A stretch of 64,000 bases of DNA from Paenibacillus sp. PK3_47 (GCF_023520895.1 NZ_CP026029.1:6076001-6140000); one strand, 5' to 3'; numbered from the stretch's first letter, positions 17,306 to 27,304 are shown. A program made the numbers and translations. Notes: generated from the sequence alone by a model not told the origin.

Positions 17306-20300
17306 GTGAACACAAGCAAACGGTCATTTCTGCTGTTCCTGGTAATTACGCTGCTGCTCCCCTTGTCATGGCCAGGCGGTATGGCTCAGGCTGAGGGACC
17401 GCCGGCACCGGTGACTTACCCGTCATCTGCAGGCTTCAGTGATACGCAGGGCCACAATGGATGGAGTTATCTGAAGCTGGAGGGGAATGTATACAGTGAG
17501 CTTACCGTGTATGATGCCGCCAACAAACGCTGGCAGGCTGCCCCCTCCTCTCCTGTATATCCCTGGATCAAAGCCGGAGAAATGCATCCGGGCAATACAG
17601 GGGCTGCTGTCCGTGCCTGGACAGCACCCGGTAACGGAACCGTGGATATCTCCGGCGGTGTCCGCAAAGGGGATAATAACGGCGACGGTATGATTGCCTC
17701 CATCAAGAAGAATGATGGAGTGCTCTGGAGCACGCTGATCACCACAAACACAGCTATTGATCCCGTACAGACCTCGGGGATCTCTGTTGCGGCCGGTGAC
17801 CGTATTACCTTTGAGGCCGGCAAAGGGGGGAACATCAGCAACGACCATACCTTCTGGTCGCCGGTGATTGTTTTTACAGCGGCGAATACTCCCGGTCCGG
17901 GTACGGACCCGCCTGAGACAGGCGGATTACAGCTGCCCGTCACGGAATCGGTAAATACAAGAGGCGGCGCGGAACATGAGAATGTCAACCAGATGATGCG
18001 GGTTCCTGCGGTAAATGTTCCTGCTTCCGGCAGCCAGTTCTGGGTTAAAGCCCGTCTTAAGGACGGCATCCCTGACCCCGTAAATACCCGCCATGGATAT
18101 GTAAAAGCGGAGTTATCGGATTATCCGTACGGGGCTGCCGGGTCGGTTACGCTTAATGTGTATCAGACGGCAAGTCTGGCACGTGAAGTTCCGGTAACCT
18201 TGTATGGACTACAGGACAGCTTATGGGCCGAGGAGAGCATCACCTGGAACAATGCCCCGCAGGAAGCGGGGAGTCCGCTCGGAACACAGCGTGTCAAGGA
18301 ACCGGGCTGGTACACCTATGACATTACTGGATTTGTAAACGCTTTATTGATGGCTGGTGCTCCAAATGCTTCTTTCCGTCTGACAGACGATGCCGCTGCT
18401 GATTTGAATGCCCAGTTTGCCTCCAGCCGGGCAGCGGATTACAGGCCCTATCTGGAATTTCAAGGCGGAATTGAAGGGACCGCACCTGTAACAGCTGATC
18501 CTCCGGCCGGATATGTGGAGCCCGGGACAGCAGTGACGTTATCCACCTTAACATCGGAAGCTGAAATATACTACACGGTAGACGGCAGTGATCCGCGGAC
18601 TTCAGGCCTGCTGTACAATACGCCTGTTGTTATTACGGAACCATTGACCCTCAAGGCTGTTGCCCGCAAAGCGGGGCTCGCTGACAGCATCATAACCAGC
18701 TTTGATTATCAGACCGCTGTGCTGGAGCAGGGGGGCGTAACGAACCTGCCGGACAGCTTCTACAGCCGTCCGGGGCTTGAAACGATGCCCGTCCTGGATT
18801 ATGCCTCGATGAAAGTGGCTAATGTCAGAGACTTTGGAGCGAAAGGGGACGGCATTACTGACGATAAAGCTGCCTTCGACCAGGCCGTCGATGCCCTGAG
18901 TGCCGCGGGCGGCGGAATTGTGTTTATGCCGTCCGGGAGGTATGTGTTTGCTGCCCCGCCGACACCGGAAGCCACTGCTGCCGACCGCAGATTCTGGGAC
19001 CGCACCGGTGAGCGGGAGCTGCATAATATCCACTTTGTGGGGGAAGGCGAATCCACTATCATCGATTTCCGGAATCCGGGGATTCCGTCGCTGGCATCAG
19101 GCCAGTCTTACCATAACACCAACGGTGTGTATACCGGGGGCCGGCCGTACGGCTGGAGGTTTGCCGGAAGCGATTATTCCTTGCGCGGCTTCAGCACCAC
19201 CTGGTCGCCTCGCATGGATATGAGGTCGATTAACGGCCCGTACAATATCGGGTTGTCCGGACAGAATATTCAGGTTACAGGCCTCAATATAGACCAGGGA
19301 GGCATCGGGATTGTTTTTTGGCAGGGCTCCAGGAACATCTGGGCTGTCGGCAATGAGGTAAGGAATACGGGGGCGGACGGCATTCATTTTGCCAACACTG
19401 TCAATGTGGTCGCTGCCTATAACTATGTCGAGAACAGCAACGACGATGCGGTCGGGTTTGTCTCGGATGCTCCGGGAAGCAATAACTGGCCGGTCTCCGA
19501 GAACAACGCCGCTTTGTACAATACCATTGTCCGGACCACCTGGGGCAGAGGCGTCAGTGCGGGAGGCATTGGCCACCGGATCGAACACAACAGTATTGAA
19601 AGCTCCCTGCTGGCAGGGGTGTTCACCAACTCTCTCGGCCAGGGCGGCGTGTCCGGTGTTCCGGTGAAGGATGTATCCATCCGGTACAATACCATTTTGT
19701 GGTCAGACCAGAATAACCGCCAGAGCAACAACAATAACCAGAGCTCTGTATACAAAGGTGCAGTGGTGCTGAATAACAACGCGGCAAATACGGCGATTGA
19801 GCATAACCGAATATATGGAAATCCGGGCAACGGCATTTTCTTCAGCGCCTGGAGTTCTCCTTTGCAGGGGAAGGATCTGCAGGTGAACGGCAACCGGATT
19901 GCCGGATCGGGAGAAGGTGCCATTAAGATCAACAGCAATGCAGTGATTGACGGGCTTGAAGTAAAAGACAATATTCTTCTGGACAATAATGCAAGCGTAC
20001 TGTTTGGAGGGACCCTGAGCGGAACTCTTGATTACTCCGGCAATAAGGTGAGTCAGCCTACTGTCCCTGTGAAGGCAGGGTTCGATACGGTAACGGAGGC
20101 TTCAGAGTTTACGGATGTCTTTGCGGACAAAGCTGCCGAACCAAGCGGAACACAGTGGGAGGAGACTGCCTCGGCGCCGGTAAACGGCGGGATTGTCAAT
20201 GTCAGGGATTACGGGGCAACAGGTGACGGAACAGGCAATGACCTGCAGGCATTCTACGATGCTCTGGCTGCCATACCTGATGCAGGAGGCGTGCTGTATG

Positions 20301-23300
20301 TACCCGCCGGAACGTATCTCTTGCAGCCGCTTGAGGGCCGGGACAGCTACCCGTTTACCGCAATCCGCCATCATCTGCTGCTCTCGGGCAGACATAATAT
20401 CCATATTACAGGAGACGGCGATGCTTCTGTATTGAGGTTCGCTTCAGAAGACCATCAGGGAATCCGGCTGCTGGATGTCAGCGGTGTCTCCATCCGCAAT
20501 CTGCGCCTGCAGCTTGATGATCAGCCTGCCCAGCGCCATAACCGCTCCCTGCTGGATATCTCTGCGAGTACTAACGTGGTGGTTGACAACGTTACCGCTG
20601 AGCGCTCCGGCGGGCCGGGCATTTCAGCGGATGCGTCCACACGCGTATCCATCCGGGACAGTAAGGTTTCGGATTCGGGGACAGCCGGCATTGAGCTGCT
20701 GGCCAGCCGCCAAATCGAAGTGACAGGCAGTGTGGTCTCCAACTCCCGTGACAACGGAATTCATGTGAACAAGCTGGGCAGCATTGCCCGCGAGCCGCAG
20801 TATATCCGGATCCAGGGCAATGAGATCCGGGGCTCCCGTGATTATGGCGGGATTGGCATTGCCAGCGGCAACTATATTGAAGTGGCAGATAATATCATTT
20901 CTGATACGCATCTGGCCGGGGTTCACCTGTACTATACCAGTGAGGCCTATTTTCTTGACCAGGTAAGGGTTACGGGAAATACGCTGCTGAATACAAATAG
21001 CGGTCCGGGAACCTATCACTATGGTGCAATTACGGTGCTCAGAAGCATGAGAGGCAACCTGGAGATCTCAGGTAATCATATTGAATCCACTCCATATGCC
21101 GGCATAGCCATTGACCAGAGCACACTGTCCAGCCTTAAGCTGGGCACGAACAGCTTCAGCGGAGTGGGCGGTGAACCTGTGCGTCAGAGCGGCTCAACGA
21201 TCGCCTCTTTTGTGGATCTGGATAAGCAGGTTCATATTGCTTCAGTGACTCCTAAGCCGCTGAACAGCGGTGACTGGTCGGACTGGGCGCTGCTTGTGGA
21301 GCTTGAGAACAGCGGAGCCGCACCGGCTGGAGGGTCGCTGCATCTGGATGGGCCGGAACACTGGAAGAATACAGTCGCGGCGGTTCCGTTCGAGGCCCTG
21401 GCTCCGGGGGCCCGGACAACGCTGGTAGTCGATGTGCCGGCTCCGCCAAACACCCATGCTGTACCAGCGGAATTGCGGCTGAGCCTGTCCAGCGGTGCGG
21501 AAATAAAGACGTCTGCACAGATCAATTTTCTTGCTGCTGCAAAGACCAATGCTGCTCCGGAAATAGACGGGGTGATAGGTGACGACTGGTCAAAAGCAAT
21601 GCCGTTCCAGCTGAAGCTGCCTTCCCAATATAAGCCGGTAAGCGGCGGAACCGTTCCGTGGGGAGGAGAAGAAGACTTAAGCGCTGCCGGCTTTACCCAG
21701 TGGGACGACTCACAGCTCTATGTCGCGGTTGTTGTACAAGACAATATACACAGCCAGCCGAGTACAGACGGCTCTGCCTGGATGGGGGACAGTCTGCAGT
21801 TCATGGTGGATCCGGGGAGGGTGAACGGGCCTGGGAGCAGCGGTTACAGTGAGCTGCTCTTTGCCCTACCGGACGCTGGCGGTACAGTGAAATGGCGCTG
21901 GTCCGCAGTTTCCGGCAAACAGCCGGGTGAGCTGATCAACACCAGCGCGGCCATTGTAAGAGACGAAGCCAGCCGGACAACCACGTACGAAATAGCGATT
22001 CCATGGGAAGAGCTGCTTCCGGCAGAGGCCCCGGCTGTTCCGTCTCTGGCGGGCTTCTCCCTGCTGGTGAACGATGATGACGGTCCCGGCCGGCACGGGT
22101 GGCTGGAATATATGAGCGGCATCGGCACCGGCAAAAACCCTAATTTGTTCGGGGAGCTGGTTTTGACCGAAGTCCCCGGTGGACCGGGCAATCCTGGAGG
22201 ACCCGAGGAGCCGGGCGGACCGGAAGAACCCGGAGGACCGGAGTTCCCTGGGGGACCGGGGAATCCAGGAGGGCCGGAGAATCCTGGAGGGCCGGTGAAT
22301 CCCGGAGGACCGGGGAATCCTGGGGGACCGGAGAATCCCGGCGGACCGGTGAATCCCGGCGGACCGCAAATCCCTGTTCTTCCTGGTACAGGGGCCGGTT
22401 CCAACCCTGCTCAGCCTGCGGTCCCCGGAACGGTCCAGTCTCCGGGAGTGGAGGAAGATGGCACTAATTTGTGGATGGAGCTGATTCCGCAAGGGGATTC
22501 TGCTAGCGGTTCAGCCAAGGCAGTGCTGACAGCCGATGCCTTGAAGCATTATATAAGCAGGGCAAAAGCCTCTGCAGCAGTAAGCCTTAGAATTCAGCCG
22601 CTAAGCGGAGCGGAGGCCTATGAAACCGTACTGCAAATGTCCGGGCTGAGGGAGACCCTGGCCGGGAGACCGCTCGAGATCAGCACTCCGCTGGGCAGCG
22701 TAACCCTGCCTTCGATACTGCTGAAATCCATCCCTGCGCAAAGTACGGGGGAGCTGTCTCTGATTATTAAGGCTGCGAGCGGTAATATTCCGGAAAAGCT
22801 GAAGGAGTCTGCCGGTAACCGCCCGGTTTTGGACATCGATCTGGCTCTGGATGGCAGACGAATCTTCAGCCCGGAAGGGGAAGTGACAATCCGTATTCCT
22901 TATCAGCCGTCTTCAGCGGAAATGACGAATCCACAGCTTATCTCCGTCCGTAAGATCAGCGATGAGGGAAATATTCAAGCGGTGACTAATGCCAGGTTCG
23001 ATGCCGGAACCGGGAGCATTGTCTTCCGCACCCGGAAATTTTCCCGGTATGCAGTTGTTTATCACAAGTCCGTGTTCCAGGATATGAATACCTTCAGCTG
23101 GGCGCATCCTGCAGTGGAGGTCCTTTCCGCAAAAGGTATAATCCAGGGCGTAACCGAGACCAAATTTGCTCCTGAAGCCTTGATAACGAGAGGCGATTAT
23201 ATTCTGCTGCTTACCCGGATGCTGGAACTCAAGGCCCAAACCGCCGAACCGTTCCGTGACATCAAGCCAAGTGACCACTATTTTGAAGCTGCAGGAGCTG

Positions 23301-23623
23301 CCAAAGCACTAGGTATCGCTTCCGGTAATGGAAAAAATACTTTTGAAGCTGAGCGGCCTGTTACACGGCAGGAGATGGCAGTCTTTGCAGTGAGGGCCTT
23401 GGAAGCCGCCGGACTGTTAAGGCCGGAAGAAATACAGGCAACCTTATCAGGTTATACAGATGCGGACGAGATTGCCCCTTATGCCAAAGACAGTGTGGCA
23501 GCCCTTGCGGCCAGAGGGATTTTACAGGGCAAATCCGCTGAAAGGCTTCATCCGCAGGAGGCGGCTTCCAGAGCCGAGGCGGCTGCCATACTGTACCGGA
23601 TTTACACCTCAATCATGAACTGA
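17306..23623 (+). CDS. Giant S-layer-anchored surface protein with two pectate-lyase-like beta-helices
   Basis: A GTG-started 2105-residue protein with a signal peptide (cleavage near AQA-EG, residue 30). Domains in order: an unassigned N-terminal beta domain (about 32-195); a DNRLRE-type domain (about 210-385); a chitobiase C-terminal-like domain (about 395-465; YYTVDGSDP); a first right-handed beta-helix from residue 506 (NVRDFGAKGDGITDDKAAF); a second from 965 (NVRDYGATGDGTGNDLQAF); a CARDB-like linker; a CBM9-like domain from about 1416 (PEIDGVIGDDWSKA); eleven GGPxxP repeats (1625-1690); and three SLH domains from about 1930 to the end. The NVRDFGAKGDG start marks the pectate_lyase_3 family. 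It probably degrades or binds a plant or bacterial polysaccharide at the cell surface. The gene lies 35 bp after the lipoprotein gene, so probably in one transcript. Confidence 0.88.
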   Translation: MNTSKRSFLLFLVITLLLPLSWPGGMAQAEGPPAPVTYPSSAGFSDTQGHNGWSYLKLEGNVYSELTVYDAANKRWQAAPSSPVYPWIKAGEMHPGNTGAAVRAWTAPGNGTVDISGGVRKGDNNGDGMIASIKKNDGVLWSTLITTNTAIDPVQTSGISVAAGDRITFEAGKGGNISNDHTFWSPVIVFTAANTPGPGTDPPETGGLQLPVTESVNTRGGAEHENVNQMMRVPAVNVPASGSQFWVKARLKDGIPDPVNTRHGYVKAELSDYPYGAAGSVTLNVYQTASLAREVPVTLYGLQDSLWAEESITWNNAPQEAGSPLGTQRVKEPGWYTYDITGFVNALLMAGAPNASFRLTDDAAADLNAQFASSRAADYRPYLEFQGGIEGTAPVTADPPAGYVEPGTAVTLSTLTSEAEIYYTVDGSDPRTSGLLYNTPVVITEPLTLKAVARKAGLADSIITSFDYQTAVLEQGGVTNLPDSFYSRPGLETMPVLDYASMKVANVRDFGAKGDGITDDKAAFDQAVDALSAAGGGIVFMPSGRYVFAAPPTPEATAADRRFWDRTGERELHNIHFVGEGESTIIDFRNPGIPSLASGQSYHNTNGVYTGGRPYGWRFAGSDYSLRGFSTTWSPRMDMRSINGPYNIGLSGQNIQVTGLNIDQGGIGIVFWQGSRNIWAVGNEVRNTGADGIHFANTVNVVAAYNYVENSNDDAVGFVSDAPGSNNWPVSENNAALYNTIVRTTWGRGVSAGGIGHRIEHNSIESSLLAGVFTNSLGQGGVSGVPVKDVSIRYNTILWSDQNNRQSNNNNQSSVYKGAVVLNNNAANTAIEHNRIYGNPGNGIFFSAWSSPLQGKDLQVNGNRIAGSGEGAIKINSNAVIDGLEVKDNILLDNNASVLFGGTLSGTLDYSGNKVSQPTVPVKAGFDTVTEASEFTDVFADKAAEPSGTQWEETASAPVNGGIVNVRDYGATGDGTGNDLQAFYDALAAIPDAGGVLYVPAGTYLLQPLEGRDSYPFTAIRHHLLLSGRHNIHITGDGDASVLRFASEDHQGIRLLDVSGVSIRNLRLQLDDQPAQRHNRSLLDISASTNVVVDNVTAERSGGPGISADASTRVSIRDSKVSDSGTAGIELLASRQIEVTGSVVSNSRDNGIHVNKLGSIAREPQYIRIQGNEIRGSRDYGGIGIASGNYIEVADNIISDTHLAGVHLYYTSEAYFLDQVRVTGNTLLNTNSGPGTYHYGAITVLRSMRGNLEISGNHIESTPYAGIAIDQSTLSSLKLGTNSFSGVGGEPVRQSGSTIASFVDLDKQVHIASVTPKPLNSGDWSDWALLVELENSGAAPAGGSLHLDGPEHWKNTVAAVPFEALAPGARTTLVVDVPAPPNTHAVPAELRLSLSSGAEIKTSAQINFLAAAKTNAAPEIDGVIGDDWSKAMPFQLKLPSQYKPVSGGTVPWGGEEDLSAAGFTQWDDSQLYVAVVVQDNIHSQPSTDGSAWMGDSLQFMVDPGRVNGPGSSGYSELLFALPDAGGTVKWRWSAVSGKQPGELINTSAAIVRDEASRTTTYEIAIPWEELLPAEAPAVPSLAGFSLLVNDDDGPGRHGWLEYMSGIGTGKNPNLFGELVLTEVPGGPGNPGGPEEPGGPEEPGGPEFPGGPGNPGGPENPGGPVNPGGPGNPGGPENPGGPVNPGGPQIPVLPGTGAGSNPAQPAVPGTVQSPGVEEDGTNLWMELIPQGDSASGSAKAVLTADALKHYISRAKASAAVSLRIQPLSGAEAYETVLQMSGLRETLAGRPLEISTPLGSVTLPSILLKSIPAQSTGELSLIIKAASGNIPEKLKESAGNRPVLDIDLALDGRRIFSPEGEVTIRIPYQPSSAEMTNPQLISVRKISDEGNIQAVTNARFDAGTGSIVFRTRKFSRYAVVYHKSVFQDMNTFSWAHPAVEVLSAKGIIQGVTETKFAPEALITRGDYILLLTRMLELKAQTAEPFRDIKPSDHYFEAAGAAKALGIASGNGKNTFEAERPVTRQEMAVFAVRALEAAGLLRPEEIQATLSGYTDADEIAPYAKDSVAALAARGILQGKSAERLHPQEAASRAEAAAILYRIYTSIMN
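22178..22375 (+). repeat. Eleven 18-bp repeats encoding a Gly-Pro-rich linker
   Basis: Eleven GGPxxP hexapeptides (xx = GN, EE, EF, EN, VN or QI) form a stiff linker between the CBM9-like domain and the C-terminal part that leads to the SLH anchor. The near-identical 18-bp units suggest copy-number change by slippage. Confidence 0.9.
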
Positions 23624-23703
23624 TCTTTACGTCGTTTTTTGCCCAGGTCTGCTGATTATTCGAAATAGGTAATACCACAACGATTAAAGTACCGATCTAA
23701 GGC

Positions 23704-23890
23704 TTAGTGGGATTTTCTCCACCTAATTCTGCCCTTTTTCATCAATTATGATCTTTAGTTGGAAATTCTCCAGCTAATCGGACGGATAGAGGCCTTTGGA
23801 GGCACATCCGGTAATTTTAAGTGGAGTTTTTCCCACTAGTCTTGCAATACTGGTATTGTCCTTAGAATTAGGTGCGGAATTTCCACTTAT
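23704..23890. repeat. Four-hairpin intergenic module, TTAGTGGA-stem type, spacing 51-62-51 (copy 1)
   Basis: Four 23-nt palindromic units start at 23704, 23755, 23817 and 23868. The general form is TTAGTGGA, then 5-8 bases, then TCCACTAA. Unit 2 is close to perfect (TTAGTTGGA and TCCAGCTAA arms). The spacers are 28, 39 and 28 nt. Each unit matches the same-numbered unit at 54451-54637 (20, 20, 21 and 16 of 23 bases by hand), while the spacers do not match clearly. No gene is visible between the end of the surface-protein gene and the GH2 gene. Confidence 0.85.
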
Positions 23891-23934
23891 ATAGAATGGA
23901 CTTGAAGATAATCTAATAGGAAAGAGTGGCGGAG

Positions 23935-24092
23935 GAGAAGTTTGGAACTGTAGGAGCGATAGCGTCCGCCTGATAGCTTTCCGCAGAAAAGCTCGCTTCG
24001 AAAGCATAGGCAGTCTGCGGATTTCCACCGCGAAGAGCGGTGTGAATCAATGGGATTTACAGGCGGAAGCGGCCGGAAGTCCAAACATTCTC
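23935..24092. ncRNA. Branched fold-back element (possible structured RNA or mobile repeat)
   Basis: The ends pair: GAGAAGTTTGGA (23935-23946) with TCCAAACATTCTC (24080-24092), one bulged base. Inside, CCGCCTG (23966-23972) pairs with CAGGCGG (24060-24066). Between these lie two hairpins: CCGCAGA/TCTGCGG (23981-23987 and 24014-24020) and CACCGC/GCGGTG (24026-24031 and 24037-24042). Four nested or branched stems in 158 nt are far beyond chance. I know no named family for it, and the strand is not decided. It could be a non-coding RNA, a REP/MITE-like element, or a leader of the GH2 gene. Confidence 0.55.
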
Positions 24093-24447
24093 TGAAGTCA
24101 CGAACAATTCCAATTAGTGAAATCACCAGTTCAACCTATATAGGTAGATCTGTACACGCTCCGTGCAACCTTTTCCCATGATACGGATACAGATAACCAA
24201 CATCGATATTTTTTTCCTGACTAATATGAACCAGCTTTACAGAAACACCCCTTGGATAACAGCCGGAATGAACCTGAGTTTACCGGTGATGATCCTGGGG
24301 GTATTTTTGTTAGATAAATGTTATCCTAAAAAAGCGTTCTTTCACTATAGACATGGCGGTACTGAAATCTGTTATTATAAAGTAGAAAATGAAAGCGACA
24401 CAATATTTAGAGATTATGATGACTGGGAGTGGATTTGGTTGCAGACA
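24093..24447 (+). promoter_or_regulatory. AT-rich leader of the GH2 gene with a small palindrome
   Basis: This stretch is in frame with the GH2 protein but has no SD at any upstream start codon, is AT-richer than the gene, and encodes nothing like a GH2 N-terminus, so I treat it as non-coding. GATAAATGTTATC (24313-24325) is a perfect 5-bp-arm palindrome. A weak promoter is possible around TAGACA (24348) and TATTAT (24373). Confidence 0.35.
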
Positions 24448-27246
24448 ATGATCAGCCTGGAAGGTGAATGGAAGTTACAGCTCGACAAAGAAAAGCAGGG
24501 ACTGCAGCTGCCTTTCTCCGATGTGATTACACTGCCGGGTACGACGTCACATGCCCGTAAGGGACCGGTGAACGAAGAGGTACTGGTGGGCTCGCTGACA
24601 GATGAATACCTTTTTGAAGGACAGGCCTGGTACTCGAAGGAGATTGAAATTCCGGAAGAGCTTGCCGGAAAAACCGCGTTCCTGTATCTTGAGCGTACAC
24701 GGATGACTACAGTATGGCTGAACGGTGAAGAAATCGGCAGCCGCAACAGTCTGAACACCGCACATGTATATGATTTGACCGGCAAGCTCCGGGCAGGAGT
24801 GCAAACGCTAACGGTTTGTGTCAACAATGTGGACTATCCAACCAAAGGCGGCCATATGACCTCGCCGGATACCCAGACCAACTGGAATGGCATCACCGGA
24901 CGCATAGAGCTGCAGTTCTACGGAGAGTCGTATCTGAGCGGAATCCGGCTGGATCCGGATGTAGATACGCGGAGTGTCCGGATTACAGCCTCGCTGAATG
25001 GCGGGACGGCGGCAGTGGTCGGGGTCGAAGCACACAGCTTTCTCGAAAATGCTTACTCTGTAGCTGAGCAGGAGTTCCCGGTTTCATCTTCAGATGAGAT
25101 TTCCATTGTGTATGAGCTGGGGGAAGATGCACTGCTCTGGAGCGAGTTCGCGCCTAACCTGTATAACCTCAGCATTGTCCTCAAAGACAAAAACGGTGCA
25201 GTCATCGACCGGAACAAGCTGATATTCGGGCTTCGTGCCTTCCGGACAGACGGGGACAAATTTACGATTAACGGTGAAAAAACCTTCCTGCGCGGCAAGC
25301 ATGACGGGCTGATTTTTCCGCTGACCGGATATGCCCCGACAGATGTTAATGAATGGGTAAGAATCCTGTCGATTGCCAAGTCCTACGGCATCAATCATTA
25401 CCGGTTCCATACCTGCTGTCCGCCGGAAGCCGCCTTTACTGCCGCAGACATGCTGGGTATCTACATGCAGCCGGAGCTGCCGTTCTGGGGAACGGTCACC
25501 GAACCGTCGGATGAGGGCCACAATCAGGAGGAGCAGGATTATCTGGTCAGCGAAGGTTATGAAATTCTGAAAGCGTTCGGCAATCATCCATCCTTTGTCA
25601 TGATGTCGCTCGGCAATGAGCTGTGGGGCAGCAGAACCAAGATCGATTCTATTCTAAAAGAGTACAAAGCATTCGATAACAGACCCCTGTACACCCAGGG
25701 CTCCAATAATCATCAGTGGGTGCCGGAAGTGCTGGAGCATGATGATTTCTTCAGCGGGGTGCGCTTTTCGAAAAACCGGTTGTTCAGAGGCTCTTATGCC
25801 ATGTGCGATGCTCCACTGGGGCATGTTCAAACTGATCTTCCCGGAACCATGAAGGATTATGACGATGTCATCGTCCCGCCTAGTCTGCTGGATGGTGAGT
25901 CTTCCGGAGCGGAGGCAGGAGGCACCATTCAAATCCAGTATGGCACGGAAGCAAAAACTGTTGAGGCTGGAGACGCTTCCGGAGAGTGGATTCCGCAGAT
26001 TCCGGTAGTTTCCCATGAGATCGGGCAATATGCAACGTTCCCGGACTTTGAGGAAATTGAGAAATATACCGGCCCGCTCAAAGCCAAGAATTTTATGGTT
26101 TTCCGTGATCGGCTCGAAGCTAAAGGACTTGGGCATCTCGCAGCCAAATACTTCGAGAGCTCCGGCAAGCTTGCAGCAGCCTGCTATAAAGAAGAATTGG
26201 AGGCGGCCTTCCGTTCCAGGAGACTTGCGGGCTTCCAGCTGCTGGATCTGCAGGATTTCAGCGGGCAGGGGACCGCATTGGTCGGCGTTTTGGATGCTTT
26301 TATGGATTCCAAGGGCATGTTGACCGCAGAAGAATGGCGTTCGTTCTGCAATGACGCTGTCCTGCTGGCCAGATTCCCGAAATTCAACTATGCATCCGGC
26401 GAACCATTCGAGGCCAGTATTGAACTGAGCTGGTACCGGAGCGTCAGTCCTGCCAGTCTTGTGCTTGAATGGGAGCTGGCTGCGGACGGCCTGTCGATCT
26501 CCAAAGGCTCTGCGGAGTCTGCGGTTCCTGCTGGAGAGAATTATGTGAACATCTGCCAGCTTAATGTGGAGCTTCCGGCTGTTGAGGTGATGACCAAGGC
26601 CGTGCTTAACCTGCAGATCGCCGGAACTGACATTTACAAAACCTATGACTTGTGGATTTACCCGCAGCAAAAGGCTAATCCGCTGGAAGGCATTCACGTA
26701 TTTAATGAGCTGTCTTCTGAGGCGCAGTCTTTGCTTGCGCAAGGGGAGAACGTGCTGTTCATGCCTAGACCGGAGTCGCTTGAGAATGCAATTGAAGGCT
26801 TTTACTGCACCGATTTCTGGTGCTACCCGATGTTCCGTTCGATTTCCGAGAGCATGAACCGCCCGGTACCTGTCGGCACAATGGGGCTGTTGATCGACAA
26901 CAGTCACCCGGTATTCCGTGATTTCCCGACCGAACAGCATTCCACCTATCCATGGTGGAACATCGTGGAGAACTCGAAATCGATTATTCTGGATGATACG
27001 GACCGTGCCTGGAGCCCGATTGTTCAGACCATTGATAACTTTGAGCGTAACCACAAGCTCGGCTTCCTGCTGGAGTGCAAGGTTGGAGCTGGCAAGCTGC
27101 TGATCTGCGCCCTGGACGCCGGCAAAGCAGGCCAATCTCCGGAAGGTAGACAGTTCCTGTCCAGTCTGGCCGGTTACATGAACTCCGAGGCGTTCTCACC
27201 GGAGTACGAGGCAAGTGTCGCTGAGCTTCTAAAGGTTATTCGTTAA
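24448..27246 (+). CDS. Glycoside hydrolase family 2 (beta-galactosidase/beta-glucuronidase type)
   Basis: From ATG 24448 the protein has 932 residues and begins MISLEGEWKLQLD, the standard start of the GH2 sugar-binding domain. The jelly-roll domain includes TAFLYLERTRMTTVWLNGEEIG; an Ig-like domain follows, then the TIM barrel (GKHDGLIFPLTGYAP, INHYRFHTCCPPEAAF). The acid/base is probably Glu391 in SLGNELWG and the nucleophile Glu524 in VVSHEIGQY, both at family positions. No signal peptide is seen, so it is cytoplasmic. TTG 24439 with GGGAG 10 nt upstream is an alternative start. The sugar specificity cannot be read from the sequence. A strong terminator follows. Confidence 0.87.
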   Translation: MISLEGEWKLQLDKEKQGLQLPFSDVITLPGTTSHARKGPVNEEVLVGSLTDEYLFEGQAWYSKEIEIPEELAGKTAFLYLERTRMTTVWLNGEEIGSRNSLNTAHVYDLTGKLRAGVQTLTVCVNNVDYPTKGGHMTSPDTQTNWNGITGRIELQFYGESYLSGIRLDPDVDTRSVRITASLNGGTAAVVGVEAHSFLENAYSVAEQEFPVSSSDEISIVYELGEDALLWSEFAPNLYNLSIVLKDKNGAVIDRNKLIFGLRAFRTDGDKFTINGEKTFLRGKHDGLIFPLTGYAPTDVNEWVRILSIAKSYGINHYRFHTCCPPEAAFTAADMLGIYMQPELPFWGTVTEPSDEGHNQEEQDYLVSEGYEILKAFGNHPSFVMMSLGNELWGSRTKIDSILKEYKAFDNRPLYTQGSNNHQWVPEVLEHDDFFSGVRFSKNRLFRGSYAMCDAPLGHVQTDLPGTMKDYDDVIVPPSLLDGESSGAEAGGTIQIQYGTEAKTVEAGDASGEWIPQIPVVSHEIGQYATFPDFEEIEKYTGPLKAKNFMVFRDRLEAKGLGHLAAKYFESSGKLAAACYKEELEAAFRSRRLAGFQLLDLQDFSGQGTALVGVLDAFMDSKGMLTAEEWRSFCNDAVLLARFPKFNYASGEPFEASIELSWYRSVSPASLVLEWELAADGLSISKGSAESAVPAGENYVNICQLNVELPAVEVMTKAVLNLQIAGTDIYKTYDLWIYPQQKANPLEGIHVFNELSSEAQSLLAQGENVLFMPRPESLENAIEGFYCTDFWCYPMFRSISESMNRPVPVGTMGLLIDNSHPVFRDFPTEQHSTYPWWNIVENSKSIILDDTDRAWSPIVQTIDNFERNHKLGFLLECKVGAGKLLICALDAGKAGQSPEGRQFLSSLAGYMNSEAFSPEYEASVAELLKVIR

Positions 27247-27271
27247 TAGTTAAAAAGTATAATGAGCTCTG

Positions 27272-27304
27272 GAAGCCGTGCGGACCTTCGCACGGCTTTT
27301 TCTT
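27272..27304 (+). terminator. Terminator of the GH2 gene
   Basis: AAGCCGTGCG, loop GACCTT, CGCACGGCTT with TTTTTCTT after it: a perfect intrinsic terminator. Confidence 0.93.

Noticed and set aside
15765..17327. A 520-codon minus-strand frame opposite the second lipoprotein gene
   Set aside because: It is antisense to a clear lipoprotein gene, and its histidine/arginine-rich composition is typical of a shadow frame.
21844..22404. A minus-strand frame of 186 codons reading collagen-like GPPGFTGPPGFSGPPG repeats
   Set aside because: It is the antisense of the GGPxxP linker of the surface protein; it has no SD, and the repeat is a by-product of the sense 18-bp units.
23704..23890. CRISPR-like array (23-nt repeats, 28-39-28-nt spacers)
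   Set aside because: The repeats are degenerate and strongly palindromic, only four units occur, the middle spacer is longer, and no cas genes are present.
24163..24447. N-terminal extension of 95 residues on the GH2 protein
   Set aside because: No start codon there has an SD, the composition differs, and GH2 proteins begin at the LEGEWKLQLD-like motif.
25654..27135. A 493-codon minus-strand frame opposite the GH2 gene
   Set aside because: It lies entirely within the GH2 gene, with no recognisable family and no SD.
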